Assembly (NCBI RefSeq): GCF_012275535.1
Contig: NZ_JAAVTK010000016.1
Span: 1 to 64,000 of the forward strand
Reading direction: 5' to 3'
Origin: Hymenobacter artigasi
GTDB taxonomy: Bacteria; Bacteroidota; Bacteroidia; Cytophagales; Hymenobacteraceae
Length of the DNA: 64,000 nucleotides
Shown here: positions 57,556-64,000 of the stretch, one piece after another
How the letters are laid out: each line of letters opens with the position of its first letter
Position numbering within the stretch: the stretch's first letter is position 1
Position numbers and translations under genes: made by a program
The notes under the pieces: model-generated
What the model was told of the DNA's origin: nothing
What the model saw: the letters and a program-made list of their open reading frames with translations, nothing else
The model's database searches: none

Positions 57556-57709
57556 AAAATCAAGAATGAGGAATGAAAGCCGAGCGGCACGTTTCGGCCG
57601 GTAGGCAATGTTACGCCACCGTTGCCAACCAGCGCGCTACTGTTCAGCCTGGGACGTATTTTTGCGCGTTGGTTTACTGCCTTTCCATTAGCTGAACCCG
57701 TTATTTTTT

Positions 57710-58390
57710 GTGGCTACGATTCTGACGCCTGCCCCCCTGCCCCACCCCGTGAATGCCCCGCATCAGCCGGGCCGCCCACGCTCCTGGCCGGCGGCCTGGG
57801 CGTCGAAGGGTTTCCGCCTGCGGCTGGGTGCGGTGGTGCTGCTGCTGCTGGGCCTGCTGCCGGTGGTGCCGGGCTTCTACCATTTCATTCAGGCGCGGCC
57901 CGGCCAGCGGCTCGCCGACCCGCTGCTGGAGCTGCTGCCGGTGCACGATGTTTCGGCCCTCACGTTTGCGCTCATCTACGGGGCCATCGCGGCCACGCTG
58001 GCCTACCTGCTGCCCCGGCCGCAGCGGCTGTTGCAGGCGCTGTGGGCCTATTATTTCCTGCAATTGCTGCGCATGCTTACGCTGTGGCTGCTGCCGCTGG
58101 AGCCGCCCACCACGCTGGTTATCCTGCACGACCCGGTGATGGACCGCATTTTTGAAGTAACCACACAGCCCATCGTGCGCGACTTGTTTTTCTCGGGCCA
58201 CACCGCCACCATGGTGCTCCTGACGCTGGTAGGCCGGGGCCGCAGCTGGCGCTGGGTGCTGGGCCTGATGAGCGTGGCCGTGGGCGTACTGGTGCTGGTG
58301 CAGCGCGTGCACTACTCCTATGATGTGCTGGCCGCGCCGTTTTTCGCCTGGGCCGCCTACTGGCTGGCTGGGCGCGTGTGCCGGAAGTAG
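57710..58390 (+). CDS. PAP2-like (sphingomyelin synthase-type) membrane protein
   Basis: A 226-residue membrane protein with about six helices. RDLFFSGHTATMVLL and VHYSYDVLAAPFFAW match the His-phosphatase loops of PAP2_C (sphingomyelin-synthase-like) enzymes, which move or remove lipid headgroups. GTG 57710 is used; an ATG lies further in and would drop part of the N-terminus. The substrate is unknown. Confidence 0.75.
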   Translation: MATILTPAPLPHPVNAPHQPGRPRSWPAAWASKGFRLRLGAVVLLLLGLLPVVPGFYHFIQARPGQRLADPLLELLPVHDVSALTFALIYGAIAATLAYLLPRPQRLLQALWAYYFLQLLRMLTLWLLPLEPPTTLVILHDPVMDRIFEVTTQPIVRDLFFSGHTATMVLLTLVGRGRSWRWVLGLMSVAVGVLVLVQRVHYSYDVLAAPFFAWAAYWLAGRVCRK

Positions 58391-58412
58391 CGCGGGCGAG
58401 CCGCTAAATGAA

Positions 58413-58453
58413 TCAGCCCGTCATGCTTCGCTGCGCTCTGCATGACGGGCTGA
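58413..58453. repeat. CGTCATGC-type palindrome
   Basis: TCAGCCCGTCATGC (58413-58426) and its exact complement (58440-58453) with loop ttcgctgcgctct. It may terminate both flanking genes and belongs to the TCATGC family. Confidence 0.8.
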
Positions 58454-58465
58454 TAACAGCTTATC

Positions 58466-59248
58466 CTATAAATACTTCTCGTAAATGCCGGCGGCAATCT
58501 TCTCCACGATGCCCTTGGGCACCACGCTGGTGAGGCCAGCCGACACTTTATTGAGCACGCCGGGAATAATTTCGGCCTCGCCGGCCAGCAGGCCGTTCAC
58601 GGCGGCGGCGGCCACGGCTTCGGGCGTCATTGACACCTTATTCGCGGTGGCTTGCAGCTCGGCACCCATGCCGGCGCGGTCGGCAAAACTGGTGGTAGTA
58701 GCGCCGGGACTCAGGCAACTAACCGATATATTACTGGTTTTCAACTCATAGCGCAAGCCGCGGCTGAAGCTCAGCAAAAAGGCTTTGCTGGCCGCGTAAA
58801 GCGTCAGCGAGGGCACGGCCTGGTAGGCGGCGGTGCTGGCCACGTTCAGGATGTAGGCTTTGGGGGTTTTGTGCAGCGCCGGTAGCAAGGCGTGGGTGAG
58901 GGCCACGGGCAGGTGCATATTCAGCTGCAGCATGTTCTGCTGCTCGGCCAGGCTGAGCTGCTCGAAGCGGCCCCAGAGGCCATAGCCTGCATTATTCACC
59001 AGCACGGCCAGCTGTTCGGTTTGCTGCATGGCCCAGGCGGCCACGGTTTCGGCAGCGGCGGGGGCGGCCAGGTCGGTGGCCAGCACTTGGGCCTGGCGCT
59101 TGTGCCGGGTGCCAATTTCGAGGGCCAGATTAGTGAGTTGGTCTTCGGACCGCGCCACCAGCAGCAGGTCGTAGCCGCGCTGGGCCAGGAGAAGGGCAAT
59201 GGCCCGGCCAATGCCGCGCGAAGCGCCGGTAACGAGAGCGTAACTCAT
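58466..59248 (-). CDS. Short-chain dehydrogenase/reductase
   Basis: A 260-residue SDR with TGASRGIGRAIALLLA (NADP loop), LVNNAGYGLWG and the catalytic YAASKAFLLSFSRGL. The C-terminus contains KVSMTPEAVAAAAVNGLLAGEAEIIPG. The substrate is unknown; the type is close to fatty-aldehyde or estradiol-17-beta dehydrogenase-like SDRs. The start is overlapped by a palindromic arm. Confidence 0.88.
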   Translation of the reverse strand: MSYALVTGASRGIGRAIALLLAQRGYDLLLVARSEDQLTNLALEIGTRHKRQAQVLATDLAAPAAAETVAAWAMQQTEQLAVLVNNAGYGLWGRFEQLSLAEQQNMLQLNMHLPVALTHALLPALHKTPKAYILNVASTAAYQAVPSLTLYAASKAFLLSFSRGLRYELKTSNISVSCLSPGATTTSFADRAGMGAELQATANKVSMTPEAVAAAAVNGLLAGEAEIIPGVLNKVSAGLTSVVPKGIVEKIAAGIYEKYL

Positions 59249-59360
59249 TTAACAATTATCATTTAACAGTTAACAACTCATTCAACAGCATCACACATTC
59301 AGGCAAATGCACAACTGAGCGCAGCATTGGCTGATAAATGTTAAATGATAATTGTTAAAT
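59247..59360. repeat. Inverted repeat around an SDR start
   Basis: ATTTAACAATTATCATTTAA (left) with its exact complement at 59339-59360 and a long loop. The left arm overlaps the SDR ATG (59248), so it may affect initiation. The rest of the gap has no gene. Confidence 0.8.
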
Positions 59361-59364
59361 GAAT

Positions 59365-60180
59365 CTACTTCACCAGGTGCAAAAAGCGCAGGTAAAATGG
59401 CGTGGGGCTGTCCTCGCTCTTGGGCTGGTACTTGCCCGAGATGATGGGCACGTACATCACGCGGCGGCGGCTTTCGGGGCCAATGAGCGGCGACTGGGCT
59501 ACACGGTGCCACATGCGGCCGTCGTGTACGGTAAGGTCGCCGGGCTCGGTTTCGATAGCCATTTCGTTGGGGTCGTAGTACACGTCCTTGTAGTACTTCT
59601 TGCGAAACAGCATCTTGTGCAGGCCCTGGCGGTGGGTGCCGGGTATCACGCGCAGGCCGCCGTTGGTGGCCTTGGTGCCGTCGAGGTGCAGGCCTACGTT
59701 GAGCATGGGGCCGATGCGCTTGCCGTAGAATACGTCGCGCAGCGAGTCGGTGTGCCAGCCCATCTGGCTGAATTCGGAGCCGGGCACGTTCACGTAGTGG
59801 TTCACCACGAGGCCGTCTTTTTCGTTTTCACCCACGCGGCCGCCTTCGGCTTCGAGGAGGGGAAAAAGGGCCTCGAAACGCTCGTCCTGAAGCAGCTCGT
59901 GCAGCACGGGGTGGTGCTGCGAGGCAAAGGCGAAGCGCTGCACAATGCGCGAGCCGTCTACGTCGTGGCCGTACTTAATGGGCACGCCGTTCACCTTTTC
60001 TACGCCTTCGGCCAGCCATCTGGCCTGCACGTCCTGCGTGGCCTGAAGGATTTGCTGAACGTATTCGGGCGAGGCGAAGGGCCGGAAGTGCAGGAAACCG
60101 TATTTAGTAAAAAATGCCCGTTGCTCGGCGGTGAGGGTGCTGCCGAGCGTGAAGCGTGGATAGTCAGAGGATAAGGCCAT
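59365..60180 (-). CDS. Phytanoyl-CoA dioxygenase family protein
   Basis: A 271-residue Fe(II)/2-oxoglutarate dioxygenase of the PhyH family. MGWHTDSLRDVFYG holds the His-x-Asp pair, and VHDGRMWHRVAQS gives the distal His, followed by SRRRVMYVPI (2-oxoglutarate Arg). The substrate is unknown. ATG 60180 is preferred to the upstream frame because a TACCTTTG box (60229-60222) lies upstream. Confidence 0.85.
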   Translation of the reverse strand: MALSSDYPRFTLGSTLTAEQRAFFTKYGFLHFRPFASPEYVQQILQATQDVQARWLAEGVEKVNGVPIKYGHDVDGSRIVQRFAFASQHHPVLHELLQDERFEALFPLLEAEGGRVGENEKDGLVVNHYVNVPGSEFSQMGWHTDSLRDVFYGKRIGPMLNVGLHLDGTKATNGGLRVIPGTHRQGLHKMLFRKKYYKDVYYDPNEMAIETEPGDLTVHDGRMWHRVAQSPLIGPESRRRVMYVPIISGKYQPKSEDSPTPFYLRFLHLVK

Positions 60181-60554
60181 AACAGAAATTTGGCGGCCGC
60201 CGGGTATTCCCGGGCGACACACAAAGGTAATACGTCCGGCGTGGCCTGTGCCGATTTTTGGACACGGGCCGGAAGCAGCACGGCGGCTATAACCGCGCCG
60301 CCGCGCAGTAGTTTCGACGCGGCAAATACGCGTTCGGCGCGTGAATAGCTGGTGAATTATCGCCCCGGTGCCCCAGCGCGCTAACGGCTATCGGCCTGCA
60401 ATGCTTTAACGCTCAATCCTTCTTCTGATGCCGGCCCCGGCCCGGGAGCACGGAGCCGGGGCCGCCGCACGCAAGGAAACGGCCACAACGGCGTTGGGAA
60501 GGAAGGACTAATCGCGAAGATTCCTATCTTTTCCCCCTCCAATCTGCCCGGCCG
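60181..60554. other. Gene-free gap with a minus-strand promoter
   Basis: A 374-base gap. TACCTTTG on the minus strand (60229-60222) fits the PhyH promoter. TATCTTTT at 60524-60531 may serve the TonB gene. Nothing else is supported; the centre is GC-rich with small inverted repeats only. Confidence 0.4.
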
Positions 60555-61313
60555 ATGCTTTTGCTGCCCACTTTCAACGCCGTTTTACTGCCGTGTGCCG
60601 TGGGGCCGGAGGCTTTCCGTGCCCACGCGCAAGGCCATTTTTGCGACAGCTGCCAGCGAGTGGTGCAGGATTTCAGCCAGTCGGCAAACCCCGTGGCAGA
60701 ACTGGCCGCCGCCCGCGCCGCCGCGCCCGACGGCCGGGTCTGCGGCAGCTTTCGGGCTGCGCAGGTGCAGCAGATGCCGCCGCCACTCACGCGGCGCTTG
60801 AAGTGGTTTCTGATGGCGCTGGTGCTGGTGGTAGGCCAGGGATTGACGGCGCGGGAGGCGCTGGCGCAGGTGCGGCGAACTACAATTGACTATACACAGC
60901 AAGTGGCTAAGCCGGAACGGGAGCGGCTTGCCGAGGCGAAGCGCGACTCATTAATGCGCAACTCATTAATACTAGATGAGACAAATCTGCCACCTTTTTT
61001 GGGGATGGTAGTCGAGCAAGTGCCGCGTTTTCGTGGCGGCGGTACCAGCTCACTGGTTAAGTACATTCAGCAGCATATAAAGTGGCCTTCTCATGCCGAT
61101 ACAGTCCACGTAAGAGGACGGCTATTTATTAGTTTCACGGTGGGCGAAGATGGATTGGTGCATAATGCTAAGGTGGTAAAAGGCCTGCATCCGCTGTTTG
61201 ACGACGAAGCGTTACGCGTAGTGCGGTCACTAACTGGGTTTGAACCAGCCAAACAGAACGGCAAACCAGTGAGCATGGGCCTAACACTACCCATTACATT
61301 TGAGTCAAAGTAA
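60555..61313 (+). CDS. TonB C-terminal domain protein (energy transducer type)
   Basis: A 252-residue protein. N-terminal residues 1-70 have a zinc-finger-like FCDSCQRVVQDFSQ. A membrane helix (about 92-112, WFLMALVLVVGQGLTAREAL) follows. The C-terminal TonB domain (about 160-250) has HIKWPSHAD, FTVGEDGLVHNAKVVKGLHPLFDDEALRVV. It probably couples proton-motive force to outer-membrane transport. ATG 60555 is chosen. Confidence 0.8.
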   Translation: MLLLPTFNAVLLPCAVGPEAFRAHAQGHFCDSCQRVVQDFSQSANPVAELAAARAAAPDGRVCGSFRAAQVQQMPPPLTRRLKWFLMALVLVVGQGLTAREALAQVRRTTIDYTQQVAKPERERLAEAKRDSLMRNSLILDETNLPPFLGMVVEQVPRFRGGGTSSLVKYIQQHIKWPSHADTVHVRGRLFISFTVGEDGLVHNAKVVKGLHPLFDDEALRVVRSLTGFEPAKQNGKPVSMGLTLPITFESK

Positions 61314-61455
61314 GCGTAGGTATCTCATCCATTCTGCGCTTGATACATTACCTATTGCGGGAATTATTTTTTGGACATTCCGACCAAAATTCCGCACCTT
61401 CACTCCTGCTCTCCGCACCACTTCTAATTCCCACTTCCTTCATTCCCGCCGCCCT

Positions 61456-63018
61456 ATGGTTTTCACGCCCAGCCCCATGCTTCTCAAGCTGCTCTACACC
61501 CGTGGCAGCCTGCACAACCTGCCCGAGAGCGCGGGTGTGGCCTTCAGCCTCAAAAACCGGCTCGACACCGTGAAGGTGACGGCTTTCAAGCAAGTGCAGA
61601 TTGGCGATGTGGTGGTGCCGGCCGAGAAAATCCGGGTTGATTTGGGCAACGGCGAGCAGCGCGCCGCCACGGCCATCGATGCCGACGGGCAGGCCGTGGA
61701 GCTGCCCGTGGGCCGCGCCATCACGGTAATGGTCGACATGCCGGCCCTGCCCGAGGGCATTCATCCGGTGCAGATGTGGTTTTCGACCGACGTTTTCGGC
61801 GACCTTCATGTGGAAGTGGAAGATGCCATCGTGGGCGTGGCCAGCTCGCGGCCCCGCATTCCGCGCTCCGAGGAAGACGACTATTCCGAAGCTGCCATCG
61901 CGGCCCGGCAGCGCTTCGCCGAGCAGTTTGCCGATAAAGAGTTCAAGCACCTCAAGCACTACTCTTTCGACGCCCACCAGCTGCAGGGCAACTGCGAGCA
62001 TTTCCTGGGCGTGGCCCAAATTCCGGTGGGCCTGGCCGGGCCGCTGACCGTGAACGGCGAGCACGCCCAGGGCGATTTTCTGATTCCGATGGCTACCACC
62101 GAGGGTACGCTCGTGGCCAGCTACAACCGTGGCATGCAGGTGCTCAACCTGTGCGGCGGCGTGAAGTGCACCGTGGTGGGCGATGCCATGCAGCGGGCTC
62201 CGGTGTTCGTGTTCGATGATGCGCGCGGGGCGCGGGACTTTGGCCTGTGGGTGGAAGAGAACATTGGCCTGATTCGGCCGCAGGCCGAAAGCACCTCCAG
62301 CGTGGCCAAGCTGCAGTACATCGACACGTACCTGAGCAACAAATTCGCTTACCTGCGTTTCAATTTCAGCACCGGCGACGCGGCCGGCCAGAACATGGTG
62401 GGCCGCGCCACTTTCGCTGCCTGCTCCTGGATTCTGGAGAACTACAAGGGCGCAAAAGTGGAGCATTTCTACCTCGAATCGAACTTCGCCACCGATAAAA
62501 AAGCCTCCCAAATCAACGTGATGCGCACCCGGGGCAAGCGCGTGGTGGCCGAGGCCGTGGTGAAGCGCGACATCCTGATGCAGCGCATGCGCGTGACGCC
62601 CGAGCAGCTGGCCTACCACGGGCAGGTGAGCAATGTGGGCGCGTTCATATCGGGGGCCAACAACAACGGCGCGCACTCGGCCAACGGCATCACGGCCATG
62701 TTCATTGCCACGGGGCAGGACGTGGCCAACGTGAGCGAGTCGTCGGCCGGCATCCTGTATTCGGAAGTGAATAAGGACGGGGATTTGTACATCAGCATCA
62801 CCATTCCGTCGCTGATTGTGGCCACCCACGGCGGCGGCACCGGCCTGGCCACCCAAAACGAATGCCTGCAAATGCTGGGCTGCGTGGGCCGGGGCACGGT
62901 GCGCAAGTTTGCCGAGATAGTGGCCGGCGTGGTGCTGGCCGGCGAGCTGAGCCTGGGCGCGGCCATCAGCAGCTCCGACTGGGTGAGCAGCCACGAGCAG
63001 TACGGCCGCAACCGGTAG
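61456..63018 (+). CDS. HMG-CoA reductase, class I type with N-terminal beta domain
   Basis: A 520-residue reductase that makes mevalonate from HMG-CoA, the committed step of the mevalonate pathway. The N-terminal 130 residues are a beta-rich domain. The catalytic part has IPVGLAGPL, MATTEGTLVASYNRG (Glu), the TDKKASQINVMRTRGKRVV Lys, TGDAAGQNMVGRATFAA (Asp) and the C-terminal SSHEQYGRN (His). It seems complete. ATG 61456 or 61477 could start it. Confidence 0.9.
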   Translation: MVFTPSPMLLKLLYTRGSLHNLPESAGVAFSLKNRLDTVKVTAFKQVQIGDVVVPAEKIRVDLGNGEQRAATAIDADGQAVELPVGRAITVMVDMPALPEGIHPVQMWFSTDVFGDLHVEVEDAIVGVASSRPRIPRSEEDDYSEAAIAARQRFAEQFADKEFKHLKHYSFDAHQLQGNCEHFLGVAQIPVGLAGPLTVNGEHAQGDFLIPMATTEGTLVASYNRGMQVLNLCGGVKCTVVGDAMQRAPVFVFDDARGARDFGLWVEENIGLIRPQAESTSSVAKLQYIDTYLSNKFAYLRFNFSTGDAAGQNMVGRATFAACSWILENYKGAKVEHFYLESNFATDKKASQINVMRTRGKRVVAEAVVKRDILMQRMRVTPEQLAYHGQVSNVGAFISGANNNGAHSANGITAMFIATGQDVANVSESSAGILYSEVNKDGDLYISITIPSLIVATHGGGTGLATQNECLQMLGCVGRGTVRKFAEIVAGVVLAGELSLGAAISSSDWVSSHEQYGRNR

Positions 63019-63060
63019 AAGCTTCTGATACAAATAGTTACCCTTTCCAACTTCTACTCA

Positions 63061-63807
63061 ATGAAACTGCAAAAACTGGCCTTCCTGGTCGTTGGCCTGT
63101 GGCTGGGGGCAGGCCGTGCGCAAGCGCAGATGCAGTCCTCGCGCGAGCTTGGGGAGCTCGGGATGGACCTGTACCAGCGCGCCAATTCGCCCGATGCCCT
63201 GGCCCGAATGCGCAAGGACCTGGTGAGTGCCCCCGAAGCCTACCTGGAGGGCGCGGAGCAGCCCGGCACGTTGGTCTTGCTCGACAAGCGCCGGGTGCGG
63301 GTGCCGGCCCTGAAATACAACGTGGCCCTGCGCCTGCTCGAAGTGCGCGACTCGACCGGCAGCCACGTGTGGCCGCCCGGCAGCCTCGACGGCTTCTACC
63401 TGGGCCGGGGCAGCGAGGCGCGGCACTTCCGCAGTAAGCTGGTGCGCAACGGCAGCACCAAACTTGATTTTGTGGAAGTGCTGACCCAGTCCGACAACAG
63501 CCCCCTGGCCCTGGCCGTGCTACACAGCTACCGGCACCAGGATGCCCGCCTCGACCCCATACTGCGCACCGAAATTCAGCCGGAGCGCAACGAAATCGGC
63601 CAAACGGTATTGGCCGGCACCGACCTTGTGACCAAAGAACCCCTGCGGGCACTGCCCCTCAGCCAAAAGAACGTGAGCCAGTTCTTTGGCAGCCGCGCCC
63701 CCGAAGTAGCGGCCTGGGCCGCCACGCAGCACCTGAGCTACACCGACCTGGGCCAGGTCCTGCGCATGGTGGAATATTATAATCAGATATCCTTCAGGCA
63801 GCCCTAG
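63061..63807 (+). CDS. Secreted hypothetical protein
   Basis: A 248-residue protein with a signal peptide (MKLQKLAFLVVGLWLGAGRA, cut near AQAQ). The mature part is alpha/beta without Cys, with a central LLDKRRVRVPALKYNVALRLLEVRD and the C-terminal VSQFFGSRAPEVAAWAATQHLSYTDL. Such short secreted proteins are common in Hymenobacter and unnamed. It follows HMG-CoA reductase by 42 bases and is probably cotranscribed. Confidence 0.65.
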   Translation: MKLQKLAFLVVGLWLGAGRAQAQMQSSRELGELGMDLYQRANSPDALARMRKDLVSAPEAYLEGAEQPGTLVLLDKRRVRVPALKYNVALRLLEVRDSTGSHVWPPGSLDGFYLGRGSEARHFRSKLVRNGSTKLDFVEVLTQSDNSPLALAVLHSYRHQDARLDPILRTEIQPERNEIGQTVLAGTDLVTKEPLRALPLSQKNVSQFFGSRAPEVAAWAATQHLSYTDLGQVLRMVEYYNQISFRQP

Positions 63808-63831
63808 AGCGGTTTTCAGGTTCGTGTACAC

Positions 63832-63916
63832 GTAGCGCGAACTTTGTAGTTCGCGTCCCCGCGCCATCAGAGCCGTTCTAGTGGCGCGGGGACGCGAACT
63901 ACAAAGTTCGCGCTAC
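63832..63916. repeat. Palindromic repeat, second copy of the 50090 family
   Basis: It runs from GTAGCGCGAACTTTGTAG to CAAAGTTCGCGCTAC, with arms of about 35 bases and a loop of atcagagccgttctagt-type sequence. It is nearly identical in arms to 50090-50176. A TCATTCCGAA start of another repeat follows at the window end. Confidence 0.88.
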
Positions 63917-64000
63917 TGCCTGCTGGCCTCACAAGCTGTACACAAATCCGAAAACTGCTCTAAGGCGCTTTGCATAGCCGGCCGGGCTTGTCATTCCGAA

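Noticed and set aside
61348..63033. Very long open frame antisense to HMG-CoA reductase
   Set aside because: It covers the real reductase in the other strand and is His/Gly-rich with no recognisable domain.
1..64000. CRISPR array
   Set aside because: No series of evenly spaced repeats with unique spacers was seen; palindromes are dispersed, not arrayed.

Overview
The window looks like the chromosome of a Hymenobacter-like member of the Bacteroidota (Cytophagales). The grounds are GC-rich DNA, promoters of the TTG / TAnnTTTG type, a T9SS sorting tail on a secreted M4 peptidase, the ribosomal neighbours rpmB, rpmG and DUF4295, DUF5522 and DUF2254 proteins, an HMG-CoA reductase, and a TssD-type Hcp. 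The genus is an inference from gene style; no 16S gene is present.

Two parts are clear. The first is an integrated element of about 31.6 kb, from 1728 to 33349. It lies in the 3' end of a tRNA-Asn gene (33338-33411, minus). It is bounded by 15-bp direct repeats, carries a tyrosine recombinase next to the tRNA, and has three TGTCCCGG repeats just inside each end. From left to right it holds: a HipBST-like toxin-antitoxin operon with three palindromic operators; a phage-type S24 repressor divergent from a small HTH gene; a replication module ending in a DUF1376 protein and a DnaB helicase; a type VI effector (TssD fused to a WHH nuclease) with a SUKH immunity gene; a DNA methyltransferase-like protein and two HNH nucleases; an AbiE toxin-antitoxin pair; an M15 peptidase with a holin-sized membrane protein; a 1-kb gene-free region with iterated hairpins; an early-type operon with a RecE-like nuclease; a PLD/helicase/DUF3427 protein; three genes that include a Bacteroidota-typical protein and a thermonuclease; a starch-related block (membrane AraC regulator, GH13 amylase, PfkB kinase); and the integrase.

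No terminase, portal, capsid or tail gene of a tailed phage is recognisable. The element is therefore a phage-like island, a satellite, or a virus with an undescribed particle. Two cargo blocks sit next to truncated second copies of element genes: the dnaB 3' end beside the type VI effector, and a 71-codon gene beside the starch block. An IS5-type transposase remnant lies at the second junction. This suggests cargo gained by recombination between related elements.

The second part, 33412-64000 (plus 1-1727), is ordinary chromosome. It holds ftsY, ribosomal protein genes, an aminopeptidase P, ornithine aminotransferase, hemB, a tRNA-Arg, a GNAT and a DUF92 protein, an APC transporter, two tandem cation diffusion facilitators, a GH1-like glycosidase, ogt, an esterase, a TPR-like protein and an outer-membrane protein, an M4 peptidase with T9SS tail, an M20 amidohydrolase, a PAP2-like protein, an SDR, a PhyH dioxygenase, a TonB-like protein and HMG-CoA reductase. 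Long palindromic repeats of several families fill many of the intergenic gaps.
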